Under the pieces are notes generated by a model. The model saw nothing but the letters and a program-made list of their open reading frames with translations, had not been told where the DNA came from and searched no databases. A stretch of DNA of 64,000 bases from Saccharothrix tamanrassetensis (GTDB lineage Bacteria > Actinomycetota > Actinomycetes > Mycobacteriales > Pseudonocardiaceae). Within the stretch, counting starts at the first letter, position 1; each line of letters starts with the position of its first letter. This document shows, in pieces, positions 33,498-41,406 of this stretch. The stretch lies in assembly GCF_014203665.1 (NCBI RefSeq), contig NZ_JACHJN010000009.1, positions 62,001-126,000 on the forward strand, written 5' to 3'. The translations under genes were made by a program, and so were the position numbers.

Positions 33498-35135
33498 GTG
33501 ACTTCCCAGGTGCAGCTGGACGCCGGCGTGGTCACTCGTTGCCGGCGGCGGGTGCACCTCGAACACGATCCAGCCATGCGAGAGGTGCCCAGGGCCGCGC
33601 CGGACCCGACCGGCCAGCTGCGCAAGGCCGACGCCACGGAGCACCGGCGGGCGGTCGCGGCGGCGCTCGGGCGGACCGCGGGCTCGGAGCTGATGGAGAT
33701 CCCGCAGGACGTGCCCAGCGCCGACCGGGAACGCGTCACGGCCGCCGCGATGCAGGCAGGGGTGCGCTACATCTGGGGCGCGGCACTGCCCCGCGACGTG
33801 CGCGGCGGGCGGCGCGGCGGGATCGACCTGCTGGTCAAGGCCGACACCGGGTACGTGCCGGTGCTGGTGGTGCGGCACAAGGTCACCGATCCGGGGACGG
33901 GGGCGCGGACGTCGCCGCTGTCGCACCCGCTGCCCGGCGGCGCGCGGGTGGACCCGCTGCGCAAGGTGCGCCCGCAGCCGCGCGACCAGCTCCGGCTGGC
34001 CCACGCCCAGCGCCAGTTGCAGGCGGCCGGGTTCGCCGCGGCGGGCCGGTCCTACGGCGGGGTCGTCGGGATGGACGGCGACGTCGTGGTGTGGCACGAC
34101 CTGGAGGCGCCCACCTGGCCCGGCGGGCGCACGGCGCTGGCCGAGTACGACTCGCGGTTCTCCGACCGGCTCGCGGTGGCCACGGCGGCGGCGACCGGCG
34201 CGGACCCGCTGGCCCGGCCGTCCCGGATCGTGGAGTGCCGCAGCTGCCCGTGGTGGCCGGTGTGCGAGGTGGACCTGCGGTCGGCGCGGGACGTGAGCCT
34301 GGTGGTGCGCGGCGAGGACGCGGTGGCGCTGCGCAAGGCGGGCGTGTCCACCGTGGACGACCTGGCCGCCCTGGACCCGGTCGGGAAGCAGGTCACCCCG
34401 TTGGTGGGGATGCTGTACTCCGATGCGGTGATCTTGGCGCGGGCGTGGCTGCGCGACCTGACCGTGGTGCGGCGCGCGCCGTCCATGGACGTGCCGCGGG
34501 CGGACGTCGAGGTGGACGTCGACATGGAGAGCTTCGGCGACCTCGGCGCGTACATGTGGGGCTGCTGGCTGTCCGGCGCGGACGTCGGCGAGGAGCACGG
34601 CTACCGGGCGTTCGCGACCTGGGAACCGCTGCCGTGCGACGACGAGGCGCGGTCGTTCGCCGAGTTCTGGAGCTGGCTGACCGGCGTCCGGCTGCGCGCG
34701 CGGGCCCGCGGCCTGACGTTCCGGGCGTACTGCTACAACGAGCTGGCGGAGAACCGGTGGCTGCTCGGGTCGGCCGAGCGGTTCAGGGGCCGGCCGGGGA
34801 TCCCGACCGTGGCGCAGGTCCGGGAGTTCATCTCGTCCGACTCGTGGGTGGACCTGTTCGGGATCGTGCAGGAGCAGTTCCTGTGCGCGCACGGCAAGGG
34901 GTTGAAGACCATCGCGCCGGTGGCGGGGTTCTCCTGGCGCGACCCGGAGGCGGGCGGCGAGAACTCCATGCGCTGGTACCGCGACGCGGTCGGGATGGAC
35001 GGGGCGCCGCCGGATCCGGTGCAGCGGCGGCGACTGCTGGAGTACAACGAGGACGACGTCCGGGCCACGCACGCGTTGCGGGAGTGGATGACGTCGGACG
35101 CCATGGCCGGGCTGCCGTTCGCGGGCGACCTCTAG
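33498..35135 (+). CDS. TM0106-family RecB-like nuclease
   Basis: 545 residues with two nuclease modules. The first 270 residues are a Cas4/RecB-like PD-(D/E)xK domain (GGRRGGIDLLVKADTG with the metal-binding Asp, VLVVRHKV) ending in a cysteine cluster CRSCPWWPVC that probably holds an iron-sulfur cluster. The C-terminal 200 residues are an RNase H-like exonuclease (DVDMESFGDLGAYMWGCW, YCYNELAENRWL, YNEDDVRAT). The family is involved in DNA repair or RNA/DNA processing; its role is not established. The leaderless promoter decides the start at GTG 33498. Confidence 0.87.
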   Translation: MTSQVQLDAGVVTRCRRRVHLEHDPAMREVPRAAPDPTGQLRKADATEHRRAVAAALGRTAGSELMEIPQDVPSADRERVTAAAMQAGVRYIWGAALPRDVRGGRRGGIDLLVKADTGYVPVLVVRHKVTDPGTGARTSPLSHPLPGGARVDPLRKVRPQPRDQLRLAHAQRQLQAAGFAAAGRSYGGVVGMDGDVVVWHDLEAPTWPGGRTALAEYDSRFSDRLAVATAAATGADPLARPSRIVECRSCPWWPVCEVDLRSARDVSLVVRGEDAVALRKAGVSTVDDLAALDPVGKQVTPLVGMLYSDAVILARAWLRDLTVVRRAPSMDVPRADVEVDVDMESFGDLGAYMWGCWLSGADVGEEHGYRAFATWEPLPCDDEARSFAEFWSWLTGVRLRARARGLTFRAYCYNELAENRWLLGSAERFRGRPGIPTVAQVREFISSDSWVDLFGIVQEQFLCAHGKGLKTIAPVAGFSWRDPEAGGENSMRWYRDAVGMDGAPPDPVQRRRLLEYNEDDVRATHALREWMTSDAMAGLPFAGDL

Positions 35136-35439
35136 CGCGGACCACCTCCGGCCGAGCACCGTTCCGCGAGTCTTGGCGCGCGAGACGCGCGTTCGGGCGG
35201 GGTGTCCGGCGAGTTCGGCTCCGGTGCGCGCGTTGTGAGGCCGAAGGCGAGCCGCGCGCTCGGAGCGCGACTCGCCCGGTGTCGGCAGTCCCGATCAGCC
35301 TCGGCTAGCGCGGAGCCATGCGGAGGGCGCCGTCACAGGGGGCACATCAACCCCGGAGAGGCCGCGCGGACTTGCGGTGCAGGCGGGGCCTGTGGCGACG
35401 ACCCTTGCTGAGGGGATGTCCGATCGAAGTGCAGGCTGC
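35136..35439. other. Gap holding the outer copy of the 33-bp repeat
   Basis: No gene seen. It contains the repeat at 35302-35334. To the left is ordinary high-GC spacer that would, before the insertion, have followed the SDR gene at 36443. Confidence 0.55.
35302..35334. repeat. Left 33-bp direct repeat (att-like)
   Basis: Identical over 33 bases to 36440-36472, starting CGGCTAGCGCGGAGCC and ending GGGCGCCGTC; flanking bases differ. It copies the last ten codons including the stop of the SDR gene at 36443-37195, but here it follows no gene. Confidence 0.9.
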
Positions 35440-35748
35440 TTACGGGTGCGGTCCGATCGTCACAATCGTGAGCTGATCTTTCTCAAGGCCGTAGATCCAC
35501 CATATCCGCCAAGCCGAGGGAGTCTTGTTCTCGACGTAGGACTCCCATAGTTGAGTGCCGTTCGGCCCTGGCACTGACTGGTATGGGTGCGAGCGCAACG
35601 CCGGGTAGCGCGGACCCAACTCCTCTAGTTGGGCCAGCGCTTTCCGGATCTTCTTGAGCTTCTTGGCGTACTGCTGCTTCCCTCGAAGCTCCTCTAGAAC
35701 TGCTGAAGCCTCGGCGGTGTACAGGAGTTCGTAGGGTGGAGCGCTCAC
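35440..35748 (-). CDS. RelE/ParE-superfamily toxin
   Basis: 102 residues starting at GTG 35748, overlapping the antitoxin stop by GTGA. The layout (YELLYTAEASAVLEELR, a basic helical KKLKKIRKALAQL, the strand RSHPYQSVPG, and the end WRIWWIYGLEKDQLTIVTIGPHP) fits the RelE/ParE/HigB toxin fold, where the C-terminal beta strands carry catalytic basic and aromatic residues. Most such toxins are ribosome-dependent mRNA cleavers; some inhibit gyrase. Which applies cannot be told. It is encoded after the antitoxin, the usual order. Confidence 0.8.
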   Translation of the reverse strand: MSAPPYELLYTAEASAVLEELRGKQQYAKKLKKIRKALAQLEELGPRYPALRSHPYQSVPGPNGTQLWESYVENKTPSAWRIWWIYGLEKDQLTIVTIGPHP

Positions 35749-36041
35749 TCGTCCTCTTCGTCGATCTCGACGTCAGCGGTGACCCAGTCGAGCTTCTGCA
35801 CCTTGCCCTCCGCGGCGTCTGCCAGGCCGCGGAATAGCGATGCCCTCAGCTCGTCGTTCTCCCAGACCATCAACTCCCGCTTCGGGATGCTGGCCAGCGG
35901 GGTGAGCAGGATAGCGCCTTCGTCGTTGATCGACACAGCGTAGCGGTCGTCCTTGTGGACTCCTGCCTTACCGAATGCGATGCGCGAGCGCTCGTCGGCG
36001 GCTACTTCGGCGATGGGGCGGAATCCTTCGAGTGTCGTCAT
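35745..36041 (-). CDS. Antitoxin of the RelE/ParE-type pair
   Basis: 98 residues from ATG 36041, with GAGGGG 7 bases upstream. A longer frame to 36266 is rejected because it would start upstream of the predicted promoter. The N-terminal half (EVAADERSRIAFGKAG, then RYAVSINDEGAILLTPLA) looks like a small DNA-binding beta domain. The C-terminal half is acidic (VTADVEIDEEDE) and would wrap the basic toxin. I cannot name the antitoxin class. Autoregulation by the pair is expected from the family. Confidence 0.78.
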   Translation of the reverse strand: MTTLEGFRPIAEVAADERSRIAFGKAGVHKDDRYAVSINDEGAILLTPLASIPKRELMVWENDELRASLFRGLADAAEGKVQKLDWVTADVEIDEEDE

Positions 36042-36442
36042 GGTGAGCCCCTCGATCAAGTTGCGAGCTGGGTCAGGCAAGCCGTCACCGTTGCGGCAGT
36101 GACGCGCTGTGAAAGCCGGGATGCTCCGCGACACAGTGTCCGGCCGACCCTCGTCAAGGATGGGTGCGTCGCAGTGTCGGTGGTGGCTGGTTGGTGTCGG
36201 CGCTGTCTTCAGGCTAGTGACATGTGGGCAAGTGGGCAATACCCCATCCTGTTGACTGTCACACAACGCTGAGGGGTGGCGGATGGTTCCCGACGGAGCC
36301 GTTGATCTTGGGGCGGGGCACTTAGTCGAGGTCGGATCAGGCGCAGGTGCCGTCTGCGCGAGTTGGCGAACGGCCCGTCCTGATCCGTGCTACTGACCCC
36401 GACGAGGGAAGTGGGTTGCCCAGCACAGACCGGCCGCGCCGG
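36042..36442. other. Antitoxin leader and right end of the island
   Basis: No gene seen. It contains the antitoxin promoter (36211-36239), its long leader, and uncharacterised sequence up to the right repeat copy at 36440. Confidence 0.5.
36211..36239 (-). promoter_or_regulatory. Promoter of the toxin-antitoxin operon
   Basis: On the minus strand TTGCCC (36239-36234), a 17-base spacer and TAGCCT (36216-36211). The -35 lies in a TTGCCCAC tandem, a possible operator. The leader to the antitoxin start would be about 165 bases. Confidence 0.5.
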
Positions 36443-36472
36443 CTAGCGCGGAGCCATGCGGAGGGCGCCGTC
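36440..36472. repeat. Right 33-bp direct repeat (att-like), SDR 3' end
   Basis: Second copy of the repeat at 35302-35334. Here it encodes the C-terminal residues DGALRMAPR and stop of the SDR gene plus three bases after it. Confidence 0.9.
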
Positions 36473-37195
36473 CATCCGGATGACCTCGCCGTTCAGGTAG
36501 TCGTTCGCCACGATCGCCACCGCCAGCTGCGCGTACTCCGCCGGCAGCGCCAGCCGCTTCGGGAACGGCACGCCGGCCGCCAGGCCCGCCCGGAACTCCT
36601 CGGACACGGTGGCCAGCATCGGCGTGTCCACGATGCCCGGCGCGATGGTCATGACCCGCACGCCCACCGACGACAGGTCACGCGCGGCCGGCAGGGTCAT
36701 GCCCACCACGGCCGCCTTGGACGACGCGTAGGCGACCTGGCCGATCTGCCCGTCGTAGGCCGCGATGGACGCGGTGTTGATCACGACGCCGCGCTGGCCG
36801 TGCTCCAGCGCCTCGGTCTTGCCGATCGCCGCCGCCGCCAGCCGCAGCACGTTGAACGTGCCCACCAGGTTGACGTCGATGACCTTGCGGTACAGGTCGA
36901 GCGGGTGGGGGCCGGCCTTGCCGACGGTGCGGGTGGACGGGCCGATGCCCGCGCAGTTCACCACGATCCGCAGCGGGCTGCCGGAGCCGGCGGCGGTGTC
37001 CACGGCGGCCTGGACGTCCTCCTCCGAGGTGACGTCGGCGGCCAGGTAGGTGACGCCGTCGACGGGTTCCGCGTCGTCCACCCGGATGTCCAGGGCGAAC
37101 ACCGACGCGCCCTTGGCCGCCAGCGCCCGCGCGGTCGCGTTGCCCAGACCGGACGCGCCGCCGGTGACGATCGCCGCGGTTCCCTCGATCTCCAT
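36443..37195 (-). CDS. SDR, 3-hydroxyacyl-CoA dehydrogenase type 2-like
   Basis: 250 residues. Classical SDR motifs: TGGASGLG (11-18), DVTSEED, NCAGIG, catalytic Ser in NTASIAAYDGQ, and YASSK with both Tyr and Lys. The closeness to human 17-beta-HSD10-type 3-hydroxyacyl-CoA dehydrogenases shows in KTEALEHGQRGVVINTAS and the C-terminal NGEVIRMDGALRM. A role in fatty-acid or branched-chain oxidation is likely. GGAGGG precedes the ATG. Its 3' end is the target of the island insertion and is intact. Confidence 0.9.
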   Translation of the reverse strand: MEIEGTAAIVTGGASGLGNATARALAAKGASVFALDIRVDDAEPVDGVTYLAADVTSEEDVQAAVDTAAGSGSPLRIVVNCAGIGPSTRTVGKAGPHPLDLYRKVIDVNLVGTFNVLRLAAAAIGKTEALEHGQRGVVINTASIAAYDGQIGQVAYASSKAAVVGMTLPAARDLSSVGVRVMTIAPGIVDTPMLATVSEEFRAGLAAGVPFPKRLALPAEYAQLAVAIVANDYLNGEVIRMDGALRMAPR

Positions 37196-37237
37196 GCTGC
37201 ACCCTCCATCGCCCAGCGACTCTGCCGGGACTGGAGG

Positions 37238-37348
37238 TTAACGGTCGTTCAGCGGCTTGTGGTCGGAGAAGTGCAGCAATGCGACCAACGGCACGGCCGC
37301 GAGCATCGCCAGTCCCGCGAACAGCAGCGTGATCAGCACGAGTTCCAT
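37238..37348 (-). CDS. 36-residue single-span membrane peptide
   Basis: Short frame MELVLITLLFAGLAMLAAVP followed by LVALLHFSDHKPLNDR and TAA. A 24-residue hydrophobic helix is followed by a hydrophilic, charged tail, the shape of small membrane regulators. AAGG lies about 9 bases before the ATG. Stop to start distance from the next gene (SDR, 43 bp) would allow co-transcription with it. It is too short for usual gene finders. I do not recognise a family. Confidence 0.5.
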   Translation of the reverse strand: MELVLITLLFAGLAMLAAVPLVALLHFSDHKPLNDR

Positions 37349-37490
37349 ACCTGCACCTTGCTCCTGAGCAGGGTGGTTCCGCGTCCGCCGCAAGTGGGTT
37401 TCGGTCTACACCCGGGGGACTACCTACCTCACTCTCCGCATACAACTCCAGTTCGTCCCACGGCCAACTTCGGCTGCGACCGTCTGCGAC

Positions 37491-38786
37491 ATGTTCGTCC
37501 GACGGATCGCGGTCGTGGGAACGGGTTACGTGGGCCTGACGACGGGAGCCTGCCTGGCCTCCCTCGGTCATCGGGTCGTGTGCGCCGACGTGGACGCGCT
37601 GAAGGTCGCCCGGCTGCGCGCCGGGCAGGTCGACATCCTCGAACCCGGCCTGACCGAACTGGTCGACGAGGGCCGGGCGGCCGGGCGGCTGGCGTTCGTG
37701 GAGGGCGCGCGGGCGGCGGTGGCGGACGCGGAGGTCGTGTTCCTGTGCCTGCCGACGCCGATGGGCGCGGGCGGCGCGGCCGACCTGACCGCGGTCGAGT
37801 CGGTGGCCCGTGACCTGCGGGAAGTCCTCCCGTACGGGACGGTCGTGGTGTGCAAGTCGACCGTGCCGGTGGGCACGTCGACGCGGGTGGCGGCGCTGCT
37901 CGGGCGCGAGGACGTGGCCGTCGTGTCGAACCCGGAGTTCCTCCGCGAGGGCAGCGCGGTGCGGGACTTCCTGCACCCGGACCGGATCGTGGTCGGCTCC
38001 GACTCGCCGCAGGCCGCCGAACGGGTCGCGGCGCTGTTCGCCAAGCTCGGCGCGCCGACCGTGCTGATGGACGCGGCGAGCGCGGAGATGGTCAAGTACG
38101 CGGCCAACTGCTTCCTGGCGATGAAGCTGTCCTACGTCAACGCGGTCGCCGAGCTGTGCGAACTGGTGGGCGCGGACGTGTCGTCGGTGACCGACGGCAT
38201 GGGCTACGACCGGCGGATCGGCCAGTCGTTCCTCCGGCCGGGACCGGGCTGGGGCGGGTCGTGCCTGCCCAAGGACACCCACGCCATGGTGCGGATCGCA
38301 GAATCCGTGGGCGTCGACTTCGCCCTCGTCCGGTCCACCATCGAGACGAACCGGCGGCAGCAGCGGCGGGTGGTGGACAAGGTGCGGGACGCGGTCGGCG
38401 GGACGCTGGCGGGCGCCCGGATCGGCATCCTCGGCCTGGCGTTCAAGGCCGGCACGAACGACCTGCGCGACTCGCCCGCGCTGGCGGTGGCCGAGCTGCT
38501 CGCGTTCGAGGGCGCGGAGCTGGTCGCGCACGACCCGGAGATCCGGCAGCCGCTGGTCGGGATGACCGTGGTGGACGACCCGTACGCGGCGGTGCGGGAT
38601 GCCGATGCGGTGGTGTTGCTCACCGAGTGGCCCGAGTTCCGGACCCTGGACTGGGTGCGGGTCGCCGGCCTGATGACCGGCGCGGTGGTCCTCGACACCC
38701 GCAACCACCTGGACGCGGACGCCCTGCACCGGGCCGGTCTGGCGCTGGGCGGACCAGGTCGCCGGCAGCCCGCCGCGGCGAGCTGA
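37491..38786 (+). CDS. udg: UDP-glucose 6-dehydrogenase
   Basis: 431 residues. Two-step oxidation of UDP-glucose to UDP-glucuronate, a precursor for surface polysaccharides. The NAD loop VGTGYVGLTTG is at residues 9-19. The catalytic Cys258 sits in GWGGSCLPKD, the helical dimer region has the conserved Lys-Tyr (EMVKYAANCFLAMK), and the C-terminal UDP-binding domain has GLAFKAGTNDLRDSPA. Length and motifs are complete. The nearest partner is the glycan cluster beginning at 43807, about 5 kb away. Confidence 0.93.
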   Translation: MFVRRIAVVGTGYVGLTTGACLASLGHRVVCADVDALKVARLRAGQVDILEPGLTELVDEGRAAGRLAFVEGARAAVADAEVVFLCLPTPMGAGGAADLTAVESVARDLREVLPYGTVVVCKSTVPVGTSTRVAALLGREDVAVVSNPEFLREGSAVRDFLHPDRIVVGSDSPQAAERVAALFAKLGAPTVLMDAASAEMVKYAANCFLAMKLSYVNAVAELCELVGADVSSVTDGMGYDRRIGQSFLRPGPGWGGSCLPKDTHAMVRIAESVGVDFALVRSTIETNRRQQRRVVDKVRDAVGGTLAGARIGILGLAFKAGTNDLRDSPALAVAELLAFEGAELVAHDPEIRQPLVGMTVVDDPYAAVRDADAVVLLTEWPEFRTLDWVRVAGLMTGAVVLDTRNHLDADALHRAGLALGGPGRRQPAAAS

Positions 38787-38835
38787 GAAGGTTTCCGATC
38801 TGCCCCTCCATCAGGCAACGATCCAGTTAGCAGGG

Positions 38836-38865
38836 TTAACGAAAGGCGGGACGCCCACGTAGGTT
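38836..38865 (+). promoter_or_regulatory. Promoter of leaderless gamma-glutamyltransferase gene
   Basis: TTAACG (38836-38841), 18-base spacer, TAGGTT (38860-38865), then 6 bases to GTG 38872. Confidence 0.55.
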
Positions 38866-38871
38866 GTCCGC

Positions 38872-40665
38872 GTGTTCACAACCCGCCCGGAACTCGTCGG
38901 CACCCACGGCATGGTCGCGTCCACGCACTGGCTCGCCTCCGGTGCGGGCATGGCGGTGCTGGAGGACGGCGGCAACGCGTTCGACGCGGCCGTCGCGGCC
39001 GGCTTCGTCCTGCAAGTGGTCGAACCGCACCTGAACGGACCGGGCGGCGAGGTGCCCGTGGTGTTCGCCGCCGCCGGCGAGACCACGCCGCGCGTGCTGT
39101 GCGGACAGGGCGTCGCGCCGGCCGCGGCGTCCATCGGGCACTACCGGGACCTCGGGCTGGGCCTGGTGCCCGGCAGCGGGCTGCTCGCGGCCACCGTGCC
39201 CGGCGCGTGGGACGGCTGGCTCACCCTGCTGCGCGACTACGGCACCAAGTCGCTGCGGGACGTCCTCGGCTACGCCATCGGGTACGCGCGCGACGGGTTC
39301 CCCATGCTGGAACGCGCTTCCGCGACCATCGGCCTGGTCGCCGAGCTGTTCCGCGAGCACTGGACGTCCTCGGCGGCGCTGTGGCTGTCCGGCGGGCAGG
39401 CGCCCCGGCCGGGCGAGCGGTTCCGCAACCCCAAGCTGGCCGACACCTGGGAGTGGCTGCTGGCGGCCGGCGAGGCCGCCGGGTCGGACCGCGAGGCGCA
39501 GATCGAGGCGGCGCGGCGGGCGTGGTCGCAGGGGTTCGTGGCGGCGCAGGTGGAGGAGTTCTGCCGGACCGCCTACCGGGACGACTCGGGCCGTGACCAC
39601 GCCGGCCTGCTGACCGGGGAGGACATGGCCGGGTGGCAGGCGTCCTACGAGGACGCGGTCACCGCGGACTTCGGCGACTGGACGGTGGCCAAGGTCGGGG
39701 CGTGGTCGCAGGGGCCCGTGCTGTTGCAGCAGTTGCTGCTGCTGGAGGGGTTCGCCGACCGGCTGTCCTACGTGGACGGCGTGCCGACGGCGGAGACCGT
39801 GCACCTGGCGGTGGAGTGCGCCAAGCTGGCGTTCGCGGACCGTGAGGCCTGGTACGGGGACAGCGGCGACGTCCCGCTGGGGACGTTGCTGTCCCGGGAG
39901 TACGCCGAGGCCAGACGTGGCCTGGTGGGCGACACGGCGTCACTGGAGCTGCGCCCCGGCTCACCTGACGGGCTGAAGGCGGTGCTCGCCGGGCACGTTC
40001 TGGCGGGTAGTCCCGTTGCCGGGGAAGAAGGAGGCGGCGCCCTCGGCGAACCGACGGTCTCGCGGACCGGCGCGGTCAAGGGCGACACCGTGCACGTCGA
40101 CGTGGTGGACCGCTGGGGCAACCTGGTGTCGGCCACCCCGTCCGGCGGCTGGCTCCAGTCCTCGCCGACCATCCCGTCCCTCGGGTTCTGCCTGGGCAGC
40201 CGGGCGCAGATGTTCTGGCTCGACGAGGGCCTGCCCAACTCGCTCGCACCGGGCAAGCGGCCCCGGATCACCCTGTCGCCGTCGCTGGCCCTGCGCGAGG
40301 GGCTGCCCGCGCTGGCCTTCGGCACGCCCGGTGGCGACCAGCAGGACCAGTGGCAGCTCGGGTTCTGGCTCGCGCACACGGTGGGCGGCCTGAACCTCCA
40401 GGAGGCCATCGACTCGCCGATGTGGCACACCAACGCGTTCCCGAGCTCGTTCTACCCGCGCGGGTGGACGCCCGGTGAGGTGGTGGTGGAGTCGCGCCTG
40501 GGTGCGGAGGCCATCGGGTCGCTGCGGGAGCGGGGGCACTCGGTGCTGGACTCCGGGGCGTGGACGCTGGGGCGGATGTCGGCCGTGGCGCGGGACGCCC
40601 GGGACGGTCTGCTGCGCGGTGCGGCCAACCCGCGCGGGAACCAGGGCTACGCCGCGGGTCGCTGA
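38872..40665 (+). CDS. ggt: Gamma-glutamyltransferase (Ntn hydrolase)
   Basis: 597 residues; cleaves or transfers gamma-glutamyl groups (for example of glutathione-like thiols or poly-glutamate). The precursor self-cleaves before Thr406 in KGDTVHVDVVDRWGN, where most members have DTTH; here the second Thr is Val. Other marks are DAAVAAGFVLQVVEPH, GPGGE and the substrate-binding SSPTIPSLGF. No signal peptide is seen, so this member is probably cytosolic. Its own promoter with a leaderless GTG separates it from the dehydrogenase before it. Confidence 0.9.
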   Translation: MFTTRPELVGTHGMVASTHWLASGAGMAVLEDGGNAFDAAVAAGFVLQVVEPHLNGPGGEVPVVFAAAGETTPRVLCGQGVAPAAASIGHYRDLGLGLVPGSGLLAATVPGAWDGWLTLLRDYGTKSLRDVLGYAIGYARDGFPMLERASATIGLVAELFREHWTSSAALWLSGGQAPRPGERFRNPKLADTWEWLLAAGEAAGSDREAQIEAARRAWSQGFVAAQVEEFCRTAYRDDSGRDHAGLLTGEDMAGWQASYEDAVTADFGDWTVAKVGAWSQGPVLLQQLLLLEGFADRLSYVDGVPTAETVHLAVECAKLAFADREAWYGDSGDVPLGTLLSREYAEARRGLVGDTASLELRPGSPDGLKAVLAGHVLAGSPVAGEEGGGALGEPTVSRTGAVKGDTVHVDVVDRWGNLVSATPSGGWLQSSPTIPSLGFCLGSRAQMFWLDEGLPNSLAPGKRPRITLSPSLALREGLPALAFGTPGGDQQDQWQLGFWLAHTVGGLNLQEAIDSPMWHTNAFPSSFYPRGWTPGEVVVESRLGAEAIGSLRERGHSVLDSGAWTLGRMSAVARDARDGLLRGAANPRGNQGYAAGR

Positions 40666-40680
40666 CCCCGGCTCTCGAAG

Positions 40681-40729
40681 CCGGGCCGGTTCGACAGGAG
40701 CCGGGCCGGTTCGCGAGAAGCCGGGTCCG
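40681..40729. repeat. 20-bp tandem repeat after ggt
   Basis: CCGGGCCGGTTCG recurs at 40681 and 40701 and, truncated and diverged (CCGGGTCCG), at 40721: a period of exactly 20 bp, about 2.5 copies. Confidence 0.7.
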
Positions 40730-40785
40730 TGGCGTCGGGTCGTGACGCCGCACCACCGACGTACCCGCGCACTGCGCGAGGGGTT

Positions 40786-40827
40786 GGAACGGCCCCGGCC
40801 CGAGGGGGAGGGGGCCGGGACCGTTCC
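40786..40827 (-). terminator. Terminator of the secreted-protein gene
   Basis: 16-bp stem GGAACGGCCCCGGCCC / GGGCCGGGACCGTTCC with one position that is a C-A mismatch on the plus strand but a G-U pair on the minus strand RNA. That places it as a minus-strand terminator, 17 bases after the stop at 40844. Confidence 0.65.
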
Positions 40828-40843
40828 GGCTGGGGGGTGCGGG

Positions 40844-41173
40844 TCAGATGTCCGCGCCGAGGTCGACGTCCGAGGGCGCGGCGCTGTTGTCGTAGCCCAG
40901 CAGGGACGAGACCGTCTGACCGTCGAGGTTGGTGACCACGGCCTTCGCGTTCGGGTTCTGGAGGTTGAGGAACTTGATCTTGCCCGCGCCGTCGGTGGTG
41001 TCGATCGCGGCGATGTCGTCCACGCCTCCGACCTTGCCCAGCTCGGTGTCCAGGTCCGGGGCGGACTGGAGGTCGGCACCGGCCGCGCTGGCGGTTCCGC
41101 TGCCCAGGCCGAGCATGACGGCGGCGCCGCCGAGGGCGACAGCGGCCCCCGCGATGGTCTTCCTGAGGTTCAT
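40844..41173 (-). CDS. Small secreted protein, 109 aa
   Basis: Sec signal peptide MNLRKTIAGAAVALGGAAVM-LGLGSGTASA with a cut near ASA-AG, leaving a mature acidic protein of about 78 residues. It has no Cys. The sequence LDTELGKVGGVDDIAAIDTTDGAGK has no known domain, although several D-rich turns might bind metal. Not recognised. A dedicated terminator lies directly downstream, so it is probably transcribed alone. Confidence 0.75.
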   Translation of the reverse strand: MNLRKTIAGAAVALGGAAVMLGLGSGTASAAGADLQSAPDLDTELGKVGGVDDIAAIDTTDGAGKIKFLNLQNPNAKAVVTNLDGQTVSSLLGYDNSAAPSDVDLGADI

Positions 41174-41394
41174 GTGGCGGAAAGTTTCGTAGTCCGGGGG
41201 GTCGGATCAAGCTCGCTAATTCGTCCGAGTGGACTTCTTCACCCGGACCGGTGATCCACACCGCCCCGACCGGTTGGGCGGCGATCTCCGACGCGATCCC
41301 CGGCGGCAACCCCGGCACAGGACCCCGGCGTACGACGGCTGACGTACCCGGGAAGCCCGCTCGGCGGCCGATGTCGTGCCCGGTGGCGCTCCCG

Positions 41395-41400
41395 TACGGT
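41395..41400 (+). promoter_or_regulatory. -10 element of leaderless sensor kinase gene
   Basis: TACGGT ends 6 bases before GTG 41407. Confidence 0.45.
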
Positions 41401-41406
41401 CGAGCC

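Larger units (their letters stand above)
35335..36439. mobile_element. Toxin-antitoxin mini-island inserted at the 3' end of an SDR gene
   Basis: A 1,105-bp segment between two perfect 33-bp repeats. It carries only a RelE/ParE-type toxin and its antitoxin, and its base composition is visibly less GC-rich (runs such as gatctttctcaag) than the neighbours. The right repeat restores the SDR 3' end. This is the structure left by site-specific integration at a gene end. No integrase is present, so it is either a relic or mobilised in trans. Confidence 0.65.

Noticed and set aside
36042..36266. 75-residue N-terminal extension of the antitoxin
   Set aside because: It would start upstream of the predicted promoter, and ATG 36041 has a strong ribosome site.
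35302..36472. Two copies of a CRISPR or transposon end
   Set aside because: The 33-bp repeats are only two, 1.1 kb apart and part of a gene end; no spacers or transposase are present.
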